Shown here: positions 10,408 through 21,717 of the stretch, piece by piece
Layout of the letters: each line of letters begins with the position of its first letter
Position numbering within the stretch: position 1 is the stretch's first letter
Origin: Coptis chinensis
Taxonomy: Eukaryota > Streptophyta > Magnoliopsida > Ranunculales > Ranunculaceae
DNA: 64,000 nt
NCBI GenBank assembly: GCA_015680905.1
Contig: CM027381.1
Span: 60,206,501-60,270,500, forward strand
Direction of reading: 5' to 3'
The notes under the pieces: generated by a model
The model's input: only the letters and a program-made list of their open reading frames with translations
Database searches by the model: none
Told to the model about the DNA's origin: nothing
Translations under genes and position numbers: made by a program

Positions 10408-11850
10408 TGATAAGAGCCCAAAACTGTAGTTTTAACCTCTTAACAATCATACTTTTAGACCAATTATGTGAGTAATAATTAAGAGTTAATACTGATTACG
10501 TGTTTTTATGCGTTTCAGGCTTCAAAGTCAATTATGTGCAGAAATGTGCCACTTTGATGAGATAAAGGAGCAATGGTTGGTTGCTAAGGAGTTCTGTGAT
10601 TAAAGGCCAAGATTTAAGAAGACAAAGCCTTTGTAAAGCCTACTCAGACCTTAAAAAGTCAAAGTCCACGCGGGCAGAAATAGTGCACAAAGTCAGTAGA
10701 ACTTCCGAAGACCGTATCTTTGGACTCAGACCTTGGAATTGGGCCTACCTTATGTCAAAACGACCGGCTCGGGAAGAGCTTTCTAATGGTTCAAGCTTTG
10801 GCCCAATCAGAGGAGCAGAACTGGACTAAAAGTCTGTTGAAGCCGAATCCAGCTAAAGAGCCCTTTTTGGACTGAAGAAATTGGGTTTTGGGCCCGATTT
10901 TCCGGCCCAAAATATGGCTCCAAGCCCATGCACGATTTTGGATCTGATTTTCTCCTTATCAACAAAGAAGACTTAACTCTGAAGATATTTGGGAGCTTAG
11001 GATAGAAAGTAACCATTAGAATAGCTTCTAGATCTAGTTTGAATGGTTTTTAATTAAGTTTAGTTTCATTTCATTCCTTGTTTTAGATTAAACCTTTAAA
11101 ATATTGTTATTGCTTGATTAGATAAATAAAGTAGTTTATTATTGATCAAATTCGATTTTGTCATTTAAATTTGTTAGATCTAATTTCATTTATTATTTGT
11201 TATTCATTTTGTAGTTATTGATTTTGGGTTGGATTATTGTTTAGTTAAGATTCATAAAGTTAGAATCTTTATATTATGTCGTATTCAATTTCATATCGAA
11301 AATGATTGCGTAATGATTCTCGGCTAAACCTCCATTAGAGGGGGTTGAGAAGCCTTGATGAAAGCTTGATTCCGATTATCGTTGAGTCATCGTAATTTCT
11401 ATTCCACTCTAGAAACGATTAATTCACCATGAGAATGGGTTTAATCGTTCACATGCTAGTTATGAATTGGTAGAAGTGCCATGTGTAATTAGGGATTAGG
11501 AAGAACCAATTGTTCTGCGAGAGCAGTTCAATTCGGATTACTTACGATTATCTGCCGTTAGTAAGTTAAGTTGAGGTAAGGTGGAATCAATCCCTCTAAT
11601 TCCTTTATCATAGAATCAACGCAAAGATTCGTGAAGTTAATTAGTCGTTATCTGGGTGGGTAGTTGCATCGTAGTTTATAATTCGTAAATCTCTCATTAA
11701 ACTTTAGTTAAGATTGTTAGACTTAGAAAACATTATATGTGAAAGAACTAGGAGTGGAACGAATCATCTACTCCACTATATCTCAATAGGATTGAGAGTA
11801 GAAATCTTTGATAAATTAGGCACGAAATTAGTTCTAGTTTTACTAGCGGA
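10408..11850 (+). repeat. Athila-like 3' LTR, plus orientation (3' truncated)
   Basis: Starts TGATAAGAGCCC right after the polypurine tract and matches the minus-strand LTR 2604-737 over about 1.4 kb. The match is lost near 11850, where a minus-strand LTR fragment begins, so the 3' end of this LTR is missing. Confidence 0.72.
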
Positions 11851-12853
11851 AAGAGTTCTCACGAGCTTTATTAATTGGTAAAACTAGCGTTTTACATTAT
11901 ATCAGTCATCGTCTAACTAGCATGAGAGATTAGCACCCCCAAAAATCTCTTTGATGGGGTTTCTAATCTCTAGCCCTTTCTTATGAGTTCTATCTCTAGA
12001 AACTTACAACAAAGGACTTGAAGTTCTTTGCAAAACAATAAAGAAACTAATATTAACCATCCTCAAGTGGCTTTATAAACCCCCTCTAATGAAGGTTTAG
12101 CCTTGTGTCATCAGATTGGAATTAACTATGATAATAATATAAAACATAATGTAAAATACATGAATCGAAATAAAGGCTTTTTATTGAATGGTTTAATGGT
12201 GGCTACACTACAAACCCTAATTACTTAACTAAATCTAAATTATATTAAACTAAACTAATGAGGAAGAGTAGAAGAATAAATTTAGCCTTAACCCTCTTTA
12301 TATAGGAGAGGGTTAAGGTTAAATTTCATGCATGGGCCAAAAAGGGAGACTTTGGGCCTCTAAAGTTGGCCCAAAATTCAGTAGGTTAAGTCTAAAAGGG
12401 CAAATTCAACTAGAAATTATTTTAGTGCCCTTTTCATCCACTTTTATAGCTCTGATTGGAGCAAGGCTTGGTCCATTGGCAAGCTTATTCCGAGCTGGTC
12501 GTTGTAACATACAATAGGCCCAATTCCGAGGCCCGAGTCCAAAGATACGCCCATTATGAAGTTCTATTCACTTTTCTGTTCTTTTTCTACCCGAATTGAC
12601 TTTGACTTCCCAACTTTGACTAGGCTTGAAAAAGGCTTTTCTTCATGATTCTTGGGCTTTAAACGTTGAACTTTCTCAACAATCATCTTAACTCGATTTC
12701 CATGCAAAATAGCGCATTTAAGCACATAAACAACTTCAAGACCTGGAATACACTAAAATACATAAACATTACTAACTCTTATTTATTATAAACATAATTG
12801 GCCTAAATATAATATTATTAAAGAGTTTAAACTACACTTTTGGGTGCTTATCA
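11851..12853 (-). repeat. related Athila-like LTR fragment, minus orientation
   Basis: On the minus strand it begins at 12853 with TGATAAGCACCC and shares U3 wording with the other LTRs (cattggac/gagcaag block, GGCCCGAGTCCAAAGATA). A TATA-like box (minus) lies at 12297-12304. It meets the plus LTR tail to tail near 11850 and abuts another LTR piece exactly at its own terminus (12853/12854). Confidence 0.62.
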
Positions 12854-13186
12854 CCGAAATTGAAATCGGAGTCCAGGTTCAAGAGATATGAGCTTCGGAA
12901 GTTTGATGTTTTTCTGCACATAAAATCCCACTCTGGCCTTATTCCGTCATGTTTGAGTCCCCAGGCTTTAGTCTAGTTTTGTTGAGCTTCAAATGGGCTG
13001 AATAGGAAGACTTCATATATATACACTATTCTCGTGCTTTAATACAGGTTTAACCATTATTTTCACGTTAACTGCGAAAACCTGCAAAAGTACGAAAATC
13101 TAGTTATTTCATGCTTATTAAACACATAATTAACCAAATTTTTATGTCTCTACGGGATTTAATATTACAGTTTTTGGGGCTTATCA
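12854..13186 (-). repeat. Athila-like LTR U3 fragment, minus orientation
   Basis: Starts on the minus strand at 13186 with TGATAAGCCCC and carries AACCTGCAAAAGTACGAAAA and TTATTAAACACATAATTAAC (plus strand), matching the LTRs at 49560-49879 and 58920-59226. The rest of the LTR is cut away at 12854 by the neighbouring LTR. Confidence 0.65.
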
Positions 13187-13189
13187 GCT

Positions 13190-13905
13190 GCTCTTGATGT
13201 AGGAGGACAGTATAGCTGGACACAATGGGCATAGATGGGACCTGCCATAGCGTACTTGACTTCCATTGTGTCGTCAGGAAGCTCAAAATCCCATTGTTGC
13301 ATGATGAGAGTGCAAATCACAGGGAGGGAAGCATAAGTCTTACAAACTTTACGAAGCTGCTCCGAAATTAATTAAACTACGCAGAAAACTATTTTTCTGC
13401 TGTTGCAGAATCCAAAGAATGTGCAAAATACCCTTACTGATATCGGAGGGCTTGGCTGAGCCTATAAGATTGTAGGTTATCCATTGTGAAGCTGCCAATT
13501 GGTTTCGGCCTCAGTAAGTTTTGATAAGCGCAATGAGATGTGGTGTTCTTCCTACCTTCCAGAAGTGTCTCGGCGATTAGAACATCCACAGACTTGTTTT
13601 CTGGAGATTGTTCTGTTTTAGTGTAAGCCTTCAACGAAATCCCGATGGCTTCACTCACCACCTCAAGTGTAAGCTCAAACATACCCTCATCAAACTTACA
13701 GAAAACCTTACCATCCGCCACTAGGTGCATACTATTATAAAATGAAAGAGTAAGCAAAGGAGAGTAAGTTGTATGCACCAACTCAGCCAAAGACTCCCAA
13801 TGTCTTCTCACTATCTCTGCTCTAAAATGTATGCCAAAAAGAATGGACTTGAACAGGGGCCCAAAAATTTATTCCGGAACGATTTTTGTGACCTGGTTCA
13901 TTTTG
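13190..13905 (-). pseudogene. plant transposon-protein ORF, minus copy (broken)
   Basis: On the minus strand a 125-codon open part (13811-13434) reads SLAELVHTTYSPLLTLSFYN, then DVLIAETLLEGRKNTTSHCA and LLRPKPIGSFTMDN, homologous to the ORF at 7107. After stops, the C-terminal part continues in shifted frames to about 13190 (ICTLIMQQWDFELPDD). It lies downstream of the small conserved ORF (14599-14880) and integrase of the same element. Confidence 0.6.
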
Positions 13906-14598
13906 TCTTTGAATTGGTGAAATAGGAGTGGAGATTTGTTATTGGGGTCGAAAATGGAGTGAACTGCGAAATGTTTGGTGGGTGGTGTTGGTGGGTAGAG
14001 GGACGGGCATGGGTTGAGTTGCGGTGGCTAGGGTTTTGTTTGGCTGGGGAAGATGGAGAGCGATGGGGGCGAGCGCGTAGGGTAGAAAGGAAGTAGGCAT
14101 GTGCACCGCTCATGCCCTTTTTTAGGTTTTTAATTTTTGGACCGAGCCCATATGAAATGTAATAATTCCAATCATGTCGTCCTTCGTATCTCGAAAAGTG
14201 TAAAATGCATATTCCCGCTTCGTTACCTGTCCGATTTGGACCAATGAGCTACCAAAACGATCGGCTTGAAAAAACCAATCCAACAATATATCACCTGCTT
14301 TCATCCAAGGGTGAATGACACAAAGGATGATGGAGAAACGCCTTGAAAAGCTTAGATGACATAAGTTTTAACACGAATGAGCTCTATCATAAATAAAGTG
14401 TGTCGAACTTGAAAACAAGGTCTACGAATGGCAGAATGAATTAAAAGAAAGCTACGAGACCAAAGGAAAGAGGAACATTATTTTCAATTTACAAACTTTG
14501 AAATTAAAGATTAATTAATTTTTTGGACTAAATTTTTGAAAAGTTGTAAAAGGGTAGGTCGTTTATAGTCAGATCCCCAAGACTGAATACAACACAAA
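13906..14598 (-). other. spacer between conserved small ORF and transposon-protein ORF
   Basis: No convincing gene. Minus-strand 14220-14240 carries AAATCGGACAGGTAACGAAG, matching the spacer motif at 6676-6690. Short frames at 13898-14113 and 14122-14304 look like leader sequence by chance. Confidence 0.45.
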
Positions 14599-14880
14599 TC
14601 ATTCCCAACCAAATGGTGGAATGATAGGTAGAAGTTGTTGATGACTTGCTAGTGTTAAACAAGTATAAACCGTGAAAACTAAACCTTTACTAAGAGGTTG
14701 AAGTCCAGGGTAATCTAGTGTTTGACAGCGCATACACCAGTTTTCCCTAACTGCACGTCTTTTGTGTGCAAAAGAACTTTTTCCTTGACCTGGTTTTGTA
14801 TCATGAACTCTTTTCCAAATATTAAGTTTTATATCAACTGGAAGAGCTATAAAAACTTTAGAAGTGGTACATGTCTCCAT
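14599..14880 (-). CDS. small conserved retroelement ORF, unknown family, copy 1
   Basis: A 93-residue frame that I cannot assign to a family. It aligns over about 80 residues with the minus ORF at 56677-57021: shared LP-(DE)-x-x-L-x-IW near residue 13, K/R-S-x-F then WCMxCQT (about 49-54), GL-x-x-LS, F-x-VY-x-CLT-x-A and a PPxGWE end. The CxxC in WCMRCQT could bind metal with other Cys, but a full finger is not evident. In both elements it lies just downstream of integrase and upstream of the transposon-protein ORF. The shared position and similarity suggest selection as a protein; the LP...L..I start faintly resembles an F-box. Confidence 0.6.
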   Translation of the reverse strand: METCTTSKVFIALPVDIKLNIWKRVHDTKPGQGKSSFAHKRRAVRENWCMRCQTLDYPGLQPLSKGLVFTVYTCLTLASHQQLLPIIPPFGWE

Positions 14881-15900
14881 TGAGTATTGCTCGGTGGAGA
14901 AAATTTGTTTTTAGACATTTTTGAAAAGTTTGTAGGGTTTTTGTACAAAATGAGTATTTTAACGTCAAATTCTTGAGACAATAATAGAGAGGTGCATATA
15001 AGATAGAATTAAACATATCATGGTTTCACTTTGGATTACACCATTTGTTTAATTCTTGATTTCGATTTTTTTCGTTTTTTTTTTTTTGTTCTTGTTTTTC
15101 TCAAAAGGTATCTTTAACCATATAGAGGGTTTTTACAAGAAGATAAAATCATACGTTTATCCAGTATCATTTTAGTTACTCTAGGACGTAAGATTTTAAA
15201 TTTTTATATCCTCAAGTTTTTGAAAAACTATATAGAGATATATAAAGATAAATCGTACAAAAGTCGTGATTTCTATGGCTAAGTTTTGCAAATAAACCAT
15301 AATAGGTGATCTTAGACAACTTTCGTGTCGGCTATGAGGTAAACCCAATCCAGACAGACTAAGCTTCAGTTACGCGAGTTGGGGGATTTACTGCGCAAGA
15401 CATAAATTTCCTGATCCGTGTAATTAGCGCAGTGATATAGGCGACCCTTAATAAGCAAAACTGATCTCAAACCGCCCCTAGATTGCGTTGTTCTAGGATT
15501 GGTCTGTGTAAAATCCATTACCCATGTTTTAGAAAATCACATGACTAGTGCTGTATCGAGAATCCTCTATTATAAGCACAGGAAAAACAAGAATTTTTGT
15601 AAAAACAACAAAGAAAAATGCATACTCGCTCCATAGAGGTACACTACTCAAACTACGAGTAAAAGTGTTAACAAGGAATATGCAAGGTATACATGAACTC
15701 AAAGCTCCAGCAATTATGACCACACACTCCAAATAAAGGGTCCGGTTACCTTATATGATGTATTCCATTGAAAAAATTGTAAGAGAATGAATGGATTGGA
15801 AATACATCATGGAATAGAGGATTTAATCCTCATAGATAGGATCGTGGAGAAGGGTTTCTTCTACATCCGTAGACAGTAACTCATGATAGTGTTTTAGGTG
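14881..15900 (-). other. spacer downstream of integrase
   Basis: About 1 kb with T-rich runs (15068-15088) and no gene I can support. Frames at 15529-15736 on both strands lack motifs. Confidence 0.4.
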
Positions 15901-17625
15901 CTAACTATTTACTTGGAATGTGTTGTTATCCTTGTAATCTTTCAACGTGATAGCCCCATAAGGGGTGACTGCAGTTCTCTTGTAACGACTAGTCCATCGA
16001 GTATTTAGTTTTCCTAGAAATAGATGCAATCTTGAGTTATAAAGCAAAACATTTTGACCAATTTCGAAATGTTTTCGTAAAATATGCTTCTCATGAGTTT
16101 TTTTCATGTTGGTTTTATAATCTTTTGAGAGATTAGAAGCATCATTTCGAATTTTGTTGAGTTCATTTATTTGTAGTTTATGTTTTTCACCTGCCGCATC
16201 AAGATTGTAATTAAAGTTTTTTATTGCCCACAGGGCGCGATGCTCTAGTTCCACTGGCAGATGACAAGGTTTTCCAAAGACAAACTTGTAGGATGACATC
16301 CTTACAGGTGTTTTAAAAGTGGTTCGGTATGCCCATAAGGCATCATTTAGACAAATAGACCAGTCTTTCCAATTTGGATTAACTATTTTCTCCAAGATAT
16401 GCTTAATCTCTCAATTAGAGACTTCCACTTGACCACTTGTTTGGGGATGATGTGGAGTTGCAACCTTGTGGGTTACTCCATATTTTTTCATGACATGTTC
16501 AAAGACTCGATTGCAAAAATGTGACCCGCCATCACTAATGATGGCTTTTGAAATACCAAATCTTGAAAAAATGTTTTCTTTTATAAAAGACATGATAGTT
16601 TTGTTGTCATTGTTACGACATGGTATGACCTTGATCCATTTGGATACATAGTCTACGACGACTAGGATGTAGATAAACCCATGAGATGTTGGAAAGGGTC
16701 CCATGAAATCGATGCCCCAAACATAAAAAATCTCCACTATGAGAATGGGATTTAAGGGCATCATATTTCGTTTAGAAATACGACCAAGATGTTGGCAACG
16801 AAGGCAGCCTTTACAATGATAAAAAAACATCATGAAAAAGTGTTGACCAATAGAATCCACATTGCAACACTTTTGATGCAGTTTTATTTCCACTAAAATG
16901 TCCTCCATAAGACTGTTCGTGACAAAAAGAGAGAACCGCAGATTGTTCCCAATCTGGAATGCAACGTAGGATAATCTTGTCCGGACAATACTTGAAAAGA
17001 TAAGGATCATCCCAATGATAGTACTTTACTTGGGCTAAAAACTTCTTCCGCTGATTTCTATTCCATAAGGGTGGAGTGTCTTCAGTCACCAGATAGTTCA
17101 CAATATCAGTATACCAAGGTGCGGAAAGGATAGCGTAAATGTGCTCATCAGGAAAAGAATCTAAAATAGAATCGGAATCACTGTCGCTATCATTGGTTAA
17201 TCTAGATAGGTGGTCAGCCACTACGTTTTCAACTCTTTTTTTATCTTTAATCTCCAATGTGAACTCTTGCAGGAGAAGGATCCATCGGATTAATCTCTGC
17301 TTAGCATCCTTCTTCGCGAGAAGGTACCTAAGTGCTACGTGATCGGTGTAAATTATGGTGTTTGAACCTACTAAATAAGGACGAAATTTGTCTAAAGCAT
17401 AGACAATGGCTAAAAATTCTTTTTCGGTGGTTGTATAATTCCGTTGATGAGCTTTATTTAGTATTTTACTTGCATAGTAAATAAATGTCTGTGCATTACC
17501 TAGTACGTACGACGCCAACAGCATAGTCACTAGCATCACATATGAGCTCAAACGGTTTCGACCAATCAGGAGGTTGAATTATAGGAGCAATTATTAAGGC
17601 GGTTTTCAAAGTTTCAAAAGCCTTA
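15901..17625 (-). pseudogene. Ty3/gypsy (Athila-like) pol: RT end, RNase H, integrase
   Basis: On the minus strand: RT/RNase H joint FETLKTALIIAP and [15 protein letters not shown] (17625-17496); RNase [38 protein letters not shown] and DHLSRL (17551-17180); integrase zinc finger [13 protein letters not shown] with CKGCLRCQ (16920-16790); DDE core [24 protein letters not shown] and [13 protein letters not shown] (16720-16411); C-terminal domain to 15901. It makes and inserts element DNA when intact. Breaks: shifts near 17500 and 16830, and a TGA at about 16409 where relatives have Arg (NREIK). The upstream RT fingers/palm are absent, replaced by copia sequence. Confidence 0.85.
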
Positions 17626-18363
17626 TGCAAATTTTCTGATAAACACACATGGACATATGGGATCATTAACATAGCCTTATGCAAGAAGGTACTCACTTAG
17701 ACGTTCGGACCACATTCGTCCAGATTGTTTTAGTCCATATAAGGATCGCAATTGTATGAAATACATGTTACAGGGATGTGCATCAGGCACTTTGAATCCT
17801 TCAGGGATTTTCATATAAATATTTGTATCTAAGTTACCATACATATGTGCTGTAACGACATCCATAAGATGCATATCAAGCCTTTCTGAGGCTGCCATAC
17901 TAATTAAGAAGTTAAATGTAGCTGCGTCCATAACAGGTGAATAAGTCTCATCAAAGTCTATGCCTGGTTTCTGCAAGAAACCTTATGCAACAAGCCTTGC
18001 TTTGTATCTAACAATTTCACCTCTCTTATTACGTTTTCGTACAAACACCCATTTATATCCCACAAGCTTAACGACTTCTGGCGTTAATACTATCTACTGG
18101 TCCAAATACTTTGCGTTTTCCTAATGAATCTAGCACTTCTTGGATTGCTTCTTTCCATTTTGGCCAATCATATCTTCGTCTACACCCTTCAAGAGTTAAC
18201 GGATTAGGATCATCTTTGTCATTTATAATGGTAAGAGCTACAACGAAGCTAAATGCATCGTCGATGTTAGTTTTCTCACGATCCCACTTTTCTCATGTAC
18301 AGACATAGTTGATTGCTTCTTTCTCTTCTGGGGTTGTTTATGTACAAGTCATGGGTCGAATAG
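17626..18363 (-). pseudogene. copia reverse transcriptase fragment
   Basis: Open part 17976-17677 reads KPGIDFDETYSPVMDAATF, then LDMHLMDVVTAHMYGNLD, IYMKIPEGF and RSLYGLKQSGRMW, unmistakable copia RT. Past a TAA it continues GYVNDPICPCVFIRK to about 17632 and stops there, so the YxDD half is lost. Upstream (18100-18300) broken frames read WPKWKEAIQEVLDSL, the RT start. Three in-frame TAA stops sit in identical GCATAAGG contexts. Confidence 0.82.
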
Positions 18364-20040
18364 CTACATTTGAAGTCTTTGCACGGGTGTGGTCTCTTCA
18401 GGAGCACCGACTTCTTCAGGAGCCAATTTTATTTGTCCTCGAGTTTTTCTTTTCCAGGGAGTTGTATCTTTTGCACCTAATGGTTTGCCATGCTTTTGGC
18501 GTATCTTTGATTCATTTGTTGCTGGAGTAATGAGTTCTCCTTTAGGGACATCAATACGGGCTGGAGCGTTTGCAGCAGGAATATAGGATTTTGTCACTTT
18601 TGTTGTATCAGTAAAAGCATCTGGCAATTGATTGGCAACACTCTGTAAGTGAACAATTCTATGTAGTTCCATTTCAGCTTGTGCAGTTCGAGGATCAAGA
18701 TGAGACATAGTTGGTGTATTCCATGTTATCTCTTGTTGTTGTTCTTTAGGCGTCTTTCCTCCCCCTAATGGCGGGAACACCGTTTCATCAATATGGCAAT
18801 CTGCAAAACGTGTTGTAAATACATCACCAGTTCAGGGTTCCAAATATCTAATGAGTAATGATGGATGGGGATTCGCAACCAACGTATACTCCTAATCTGC
18901 GTTGAGGACCCATCTTCGTGCGCTGTGGTTATGCAATAGGAACTTGTACGTCGCAACCAAATGTCTACAAATGAGAAAATTTTGGTTGATGGCCAAGTAC
19001 AAGTGGCTGAGGTGAGTATTGATGATATGTAGTTGGTCTAAGTCGAATAAGTGTAGCGGCATGCAAAATGACATGTCCCCACACAGAGGTAGGAAATTTC
19101 GCCTTCATGAAAAAAGGTTGAGCAATCATTTGGAGCCACTTAATAAGTGACTTAGCTAAGCCATTCTAGGTATGGACATAGGCAACAGGGTACGTGTTCA
19201 ATATCTATGTCAACTGACATGCAATAATCATCAAAAGGTTGTGATGTAAATTTGGGAAATTGGGCTCGTAGCCGGATTACTTGAGTAAGTAATTGATCGA
19301 GCAAATGCAAAGTTCCTTGTCGAAAGTAAACATACATGGGACCATCTGTACCACCTTACAGATGCATCAACCAAGGCCCAAAATTTCGATATCGGTTAAT
19401 ATATCGGTGTACCCAAAAACCGAGATATATCGGATATATTGGATATATCGGATATTTCGGTTCTTTTGGTGACCAGTTCAAAGTTTCTAAAATATCGGAT
19501 ATCTCGGATCTCTCGCCGATATATCTCGGATATATAGGATATTTCGGAAATTTCAATATTAAATTATTAACAATTGGTCAAAAAGTCAACCGATATATAT
19601 CGATTATCTCGGAAATATCGATTATCTCGGCGATATAAACTTTCATATCGGAAATTCCGATATATCTCGGAAAAAAAGGGGTTCAATATTCGGTGGATAT
19701 ATCTCGGAAAAATTGATATCGGTGTACCAATTTACCGAGATATATTGGCGAGATATCGGATATCTCGGCGATATTTTGGGCCCTGGCATCAACTAGTACC
19801 ATAAAATATCTAAATGGTTCGCAGAGTAGATGAATAGGTCCACATATATCACTTTGTATTCTTTGTAAGAAAGTGGTGGACTCAATTACTATTTTTGTCT
19901 CACTAGGTTTAGTTTTAAATTTTCCTTGTGAACAAGCAATACATGGGTGATCAGATGATGACAAAATTTGTGATCTCTTAATGGATGGTCGTATAGATTC
20001 TCAATAATAATTGGATGCATCATTGTGGATCCTGGGTGAC
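18364..20040 (-). pseudogene. copia integrase and downstream linker (interrupted by a hAT MITE)
   Basis: Minus-strand CIACSQGKFKTKPSETKIV, then IQSDICGPIHLLCEPFRYFM (19964 down) give the start of the integrase core. The LVDA codons are split by the MITE at 19372-19785. Beyond it come IRLRAQFPKFTSQPFDDYCM and MSVDIDIEH, then the pol linker FPPLGGGKTPKEQQQEITW (18780 down to 18364). Stops and shifts occur throughout. Confidence 0.78.
19372..19785 (+). mobile_element. hAT-type MITE, 414 bp, 8-bp TSD
   Basis: Terminal inverted repeats CAAGGCCCAAAAT and CAGGGCCCAAAAT (minus), flanked by the perfect 8-bp duplication GCATCAAC at 19364-19371 and 19786-19793. Inside is an array of short units on the theme GATATATCGG/CTCGG. 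No coding capacity. Orientation is arbitrary. It sits inside the copia integrase codons, so it is younger than that element. Confidence 0.88.
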
Positions 20041-21540
20041 AAAGACGATCATGCCACAACATAAAAAAAATTGTCAGTGAACTCTCGGTTCATAACAACA
20101 TTTGCTTCGATTGTCCTTATTTTTGTGTGGTATAAACCAGAGGAGAAAGTAGGGATGTCCAAACGGGTACCCGACCCGGCCCGAACCCTAAAATTATCGG
20201 GTTGGTCTATTCTTTTTGGGTCGGGGGGTTCGGTATTTGTTGGATACATGTGACCATTGCAATCGGGTTCGGGTTCGGGGTATGGTAAAACCGAAATATA
20301 TAAAATAAAAGAATATTAAATCTCTTCATCGGGAACGTCATTTTCGGTTATTAGATCTCAAGATCTCAAGAAAAACCTTTTTTCATCTAATTAATCAAAA
20401 GTCATCTTCTTTTATTGGATTTGATCTGTTTAACTTTAACATCGTAAAGCCCACCCAACAATCATCAAAGATTCAAAAACTGAGGATTGCATTTTTTTGA
20501 AAAAAAAAAGAGAAAAAAATGGTCAAGAAAGCAAGCAATTCCAAGACAATAACTCAATAAGATTGATGGTTTTTTGGGAGTTTCGACTTTCTTGTGGTGA
20601 ATCATTGATTTGACAATAAGATTGATGGCTTTTGGGAGTTTGAGTTTTCTTGTGGTGGTGTGAATCCGACTGTTGATTTCTTTCGGCCTTGGTGACCACA
20701 TTTAGAAAGAGATATTTGAGGAGGTCTTGCCGCAAATTTTTCGAGTGAATGCAAACTTAAGAAGACCATCAAACCCACCAATCTCTTCATCATGAGCGTG
20801 TGATTGGGTTCTCTTTAATTGAGTTGTTGGAGAGAAAGAGTAGTAAAGGGCGGTCAAAGGTAATTTGTCTTGAAGACCAAAAGTAAATAGTAATGAAGCA
20901 AAAAACTAAAAGTTTGTTGAAGATAAATAGATAATAAATGAAAATATAGTTGTTGGGAATTATGGTCCGGTTCGGGTTCGGGTTTTGGTCGGCATTTTAC
21001 CCTATATAACCGGGTTTTGGGTTCGGGTTGGTGCGGATATGGTTTGGGCTTTTAACCCTTTTAACGGGTTTAGGGCCAAATTATCGGGTCGGGTTGGTCG
21101 GTCCGGGTTTAGATAGTGTGACCAAACCCGACCCTATGTATTTCGGTCCAGGTTCGGGTTGGGTTTAATTCATGACTCGAGGCGAGTGGTTCAGTCTATG
21201 GTTTTTTTTTGGGTTTTGGGTTTGGGTTTTAGGCGAGAATGGACATCCCTAGGAGAAAGCATGAAGTCTCTGTAAAATGGTCTTTTGGCCTGAGACACTA
21301 AAGAGGTGATACATAGATATATATTCCACCTTATTTTTATTGTTGGTCTTAATATGATATAAGTAGATTCCTATTAGACCTGCTTGGTGAATATAATTCA
21401 TCTTTAATATGGGTATTGTATGTACATTGGCTTCAAACAACACTACATTTAAAAAATATTTCTTATTTCGAAGAATGGTGTGTGTGGTTGCGGAGTCTTC
21501 TAGACATATATATTTCTTCCTCTTCTTCTTTTAGTAAACT
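20041..21540 (-). pseudogene. copia protease and GAG-pre-integrase region (split by a hAT element)
   Basis: Minus-strand CLEDSATTHTILRNKKYF (about 21530-21430) is the copia protease start with Asp replaced in context D-S-A-T. Then come KVEYISMYHLFSVSGQ and LHAFS (to 21252). After the hAT element, GLYHTKIRTIEANVVMNREF (20141-20085) completes the pre-integrase domain. The reading frame is split exactly at the hAT target duplication. Confidence 0.75.
20150..21251 (+). mobile_element. non-autonomous hAT element, 1102 bp, 8-bp TSD
   Basis: Perfect 12-bp inverted ends TAGGGATGTCCA, with the 8-bp duplication GGAGAAAG at 20142-20149 and 21252-21259. Both ends are rich in CGGGTT/GGTTCGGG motifs, and 21204-21232 is a degenerate GGGTTTT stretch resembling telomere repeats. 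A 57-base duplication (about 20556 and 20612) lies inside. Short minus frames at 20465-20793 show no transposase motif. Confidence 0.88.
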
Positions 21541-21717
21541 TTTTGAATGATGCATTAGTATTCTATGAGAAAAATACAAAATAAATAAGCTCGATTATTT
21601 CAATGTTTCAAGTTAACATAACAACGAAACTCAAAACATTTTTAACCAAGTACGAGAATAAATAATAGATAATAAATAGTTAATATAAGTAAGCCTTTTC
21701 AAGCATTGGTCTCATTG

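Larger units (their letters stand above)
2605..11850 (+). mobile_element. non-autonomous Athila-like Ty3/gypsy element, internal region plus 3' LTR
   Basis: In order: leader (2605-2768), gag, damaged protease, a 288-residue ORF, spacer, a plant-transposon-protein ORF (7107 on), 3' non-coding region, polypurine tract (10398-10405) and 3' LTR (10408 on). No reverse transcriptase, RNase H or integrase motif appears between protease and 3' LTR, so it could only have moved with help from a relative. The 5' LTR expected before 2605 is replaced by an LTR in the opposite orientation. Confidence 0.75.

Noticed and set aside
21204-21232. possible interstitial telomere repeat
   Set aside because: Units vary (GGGTTTT, GGGTTT) and belong to the G-rich hAT end; not true TTTAGGG arrays.
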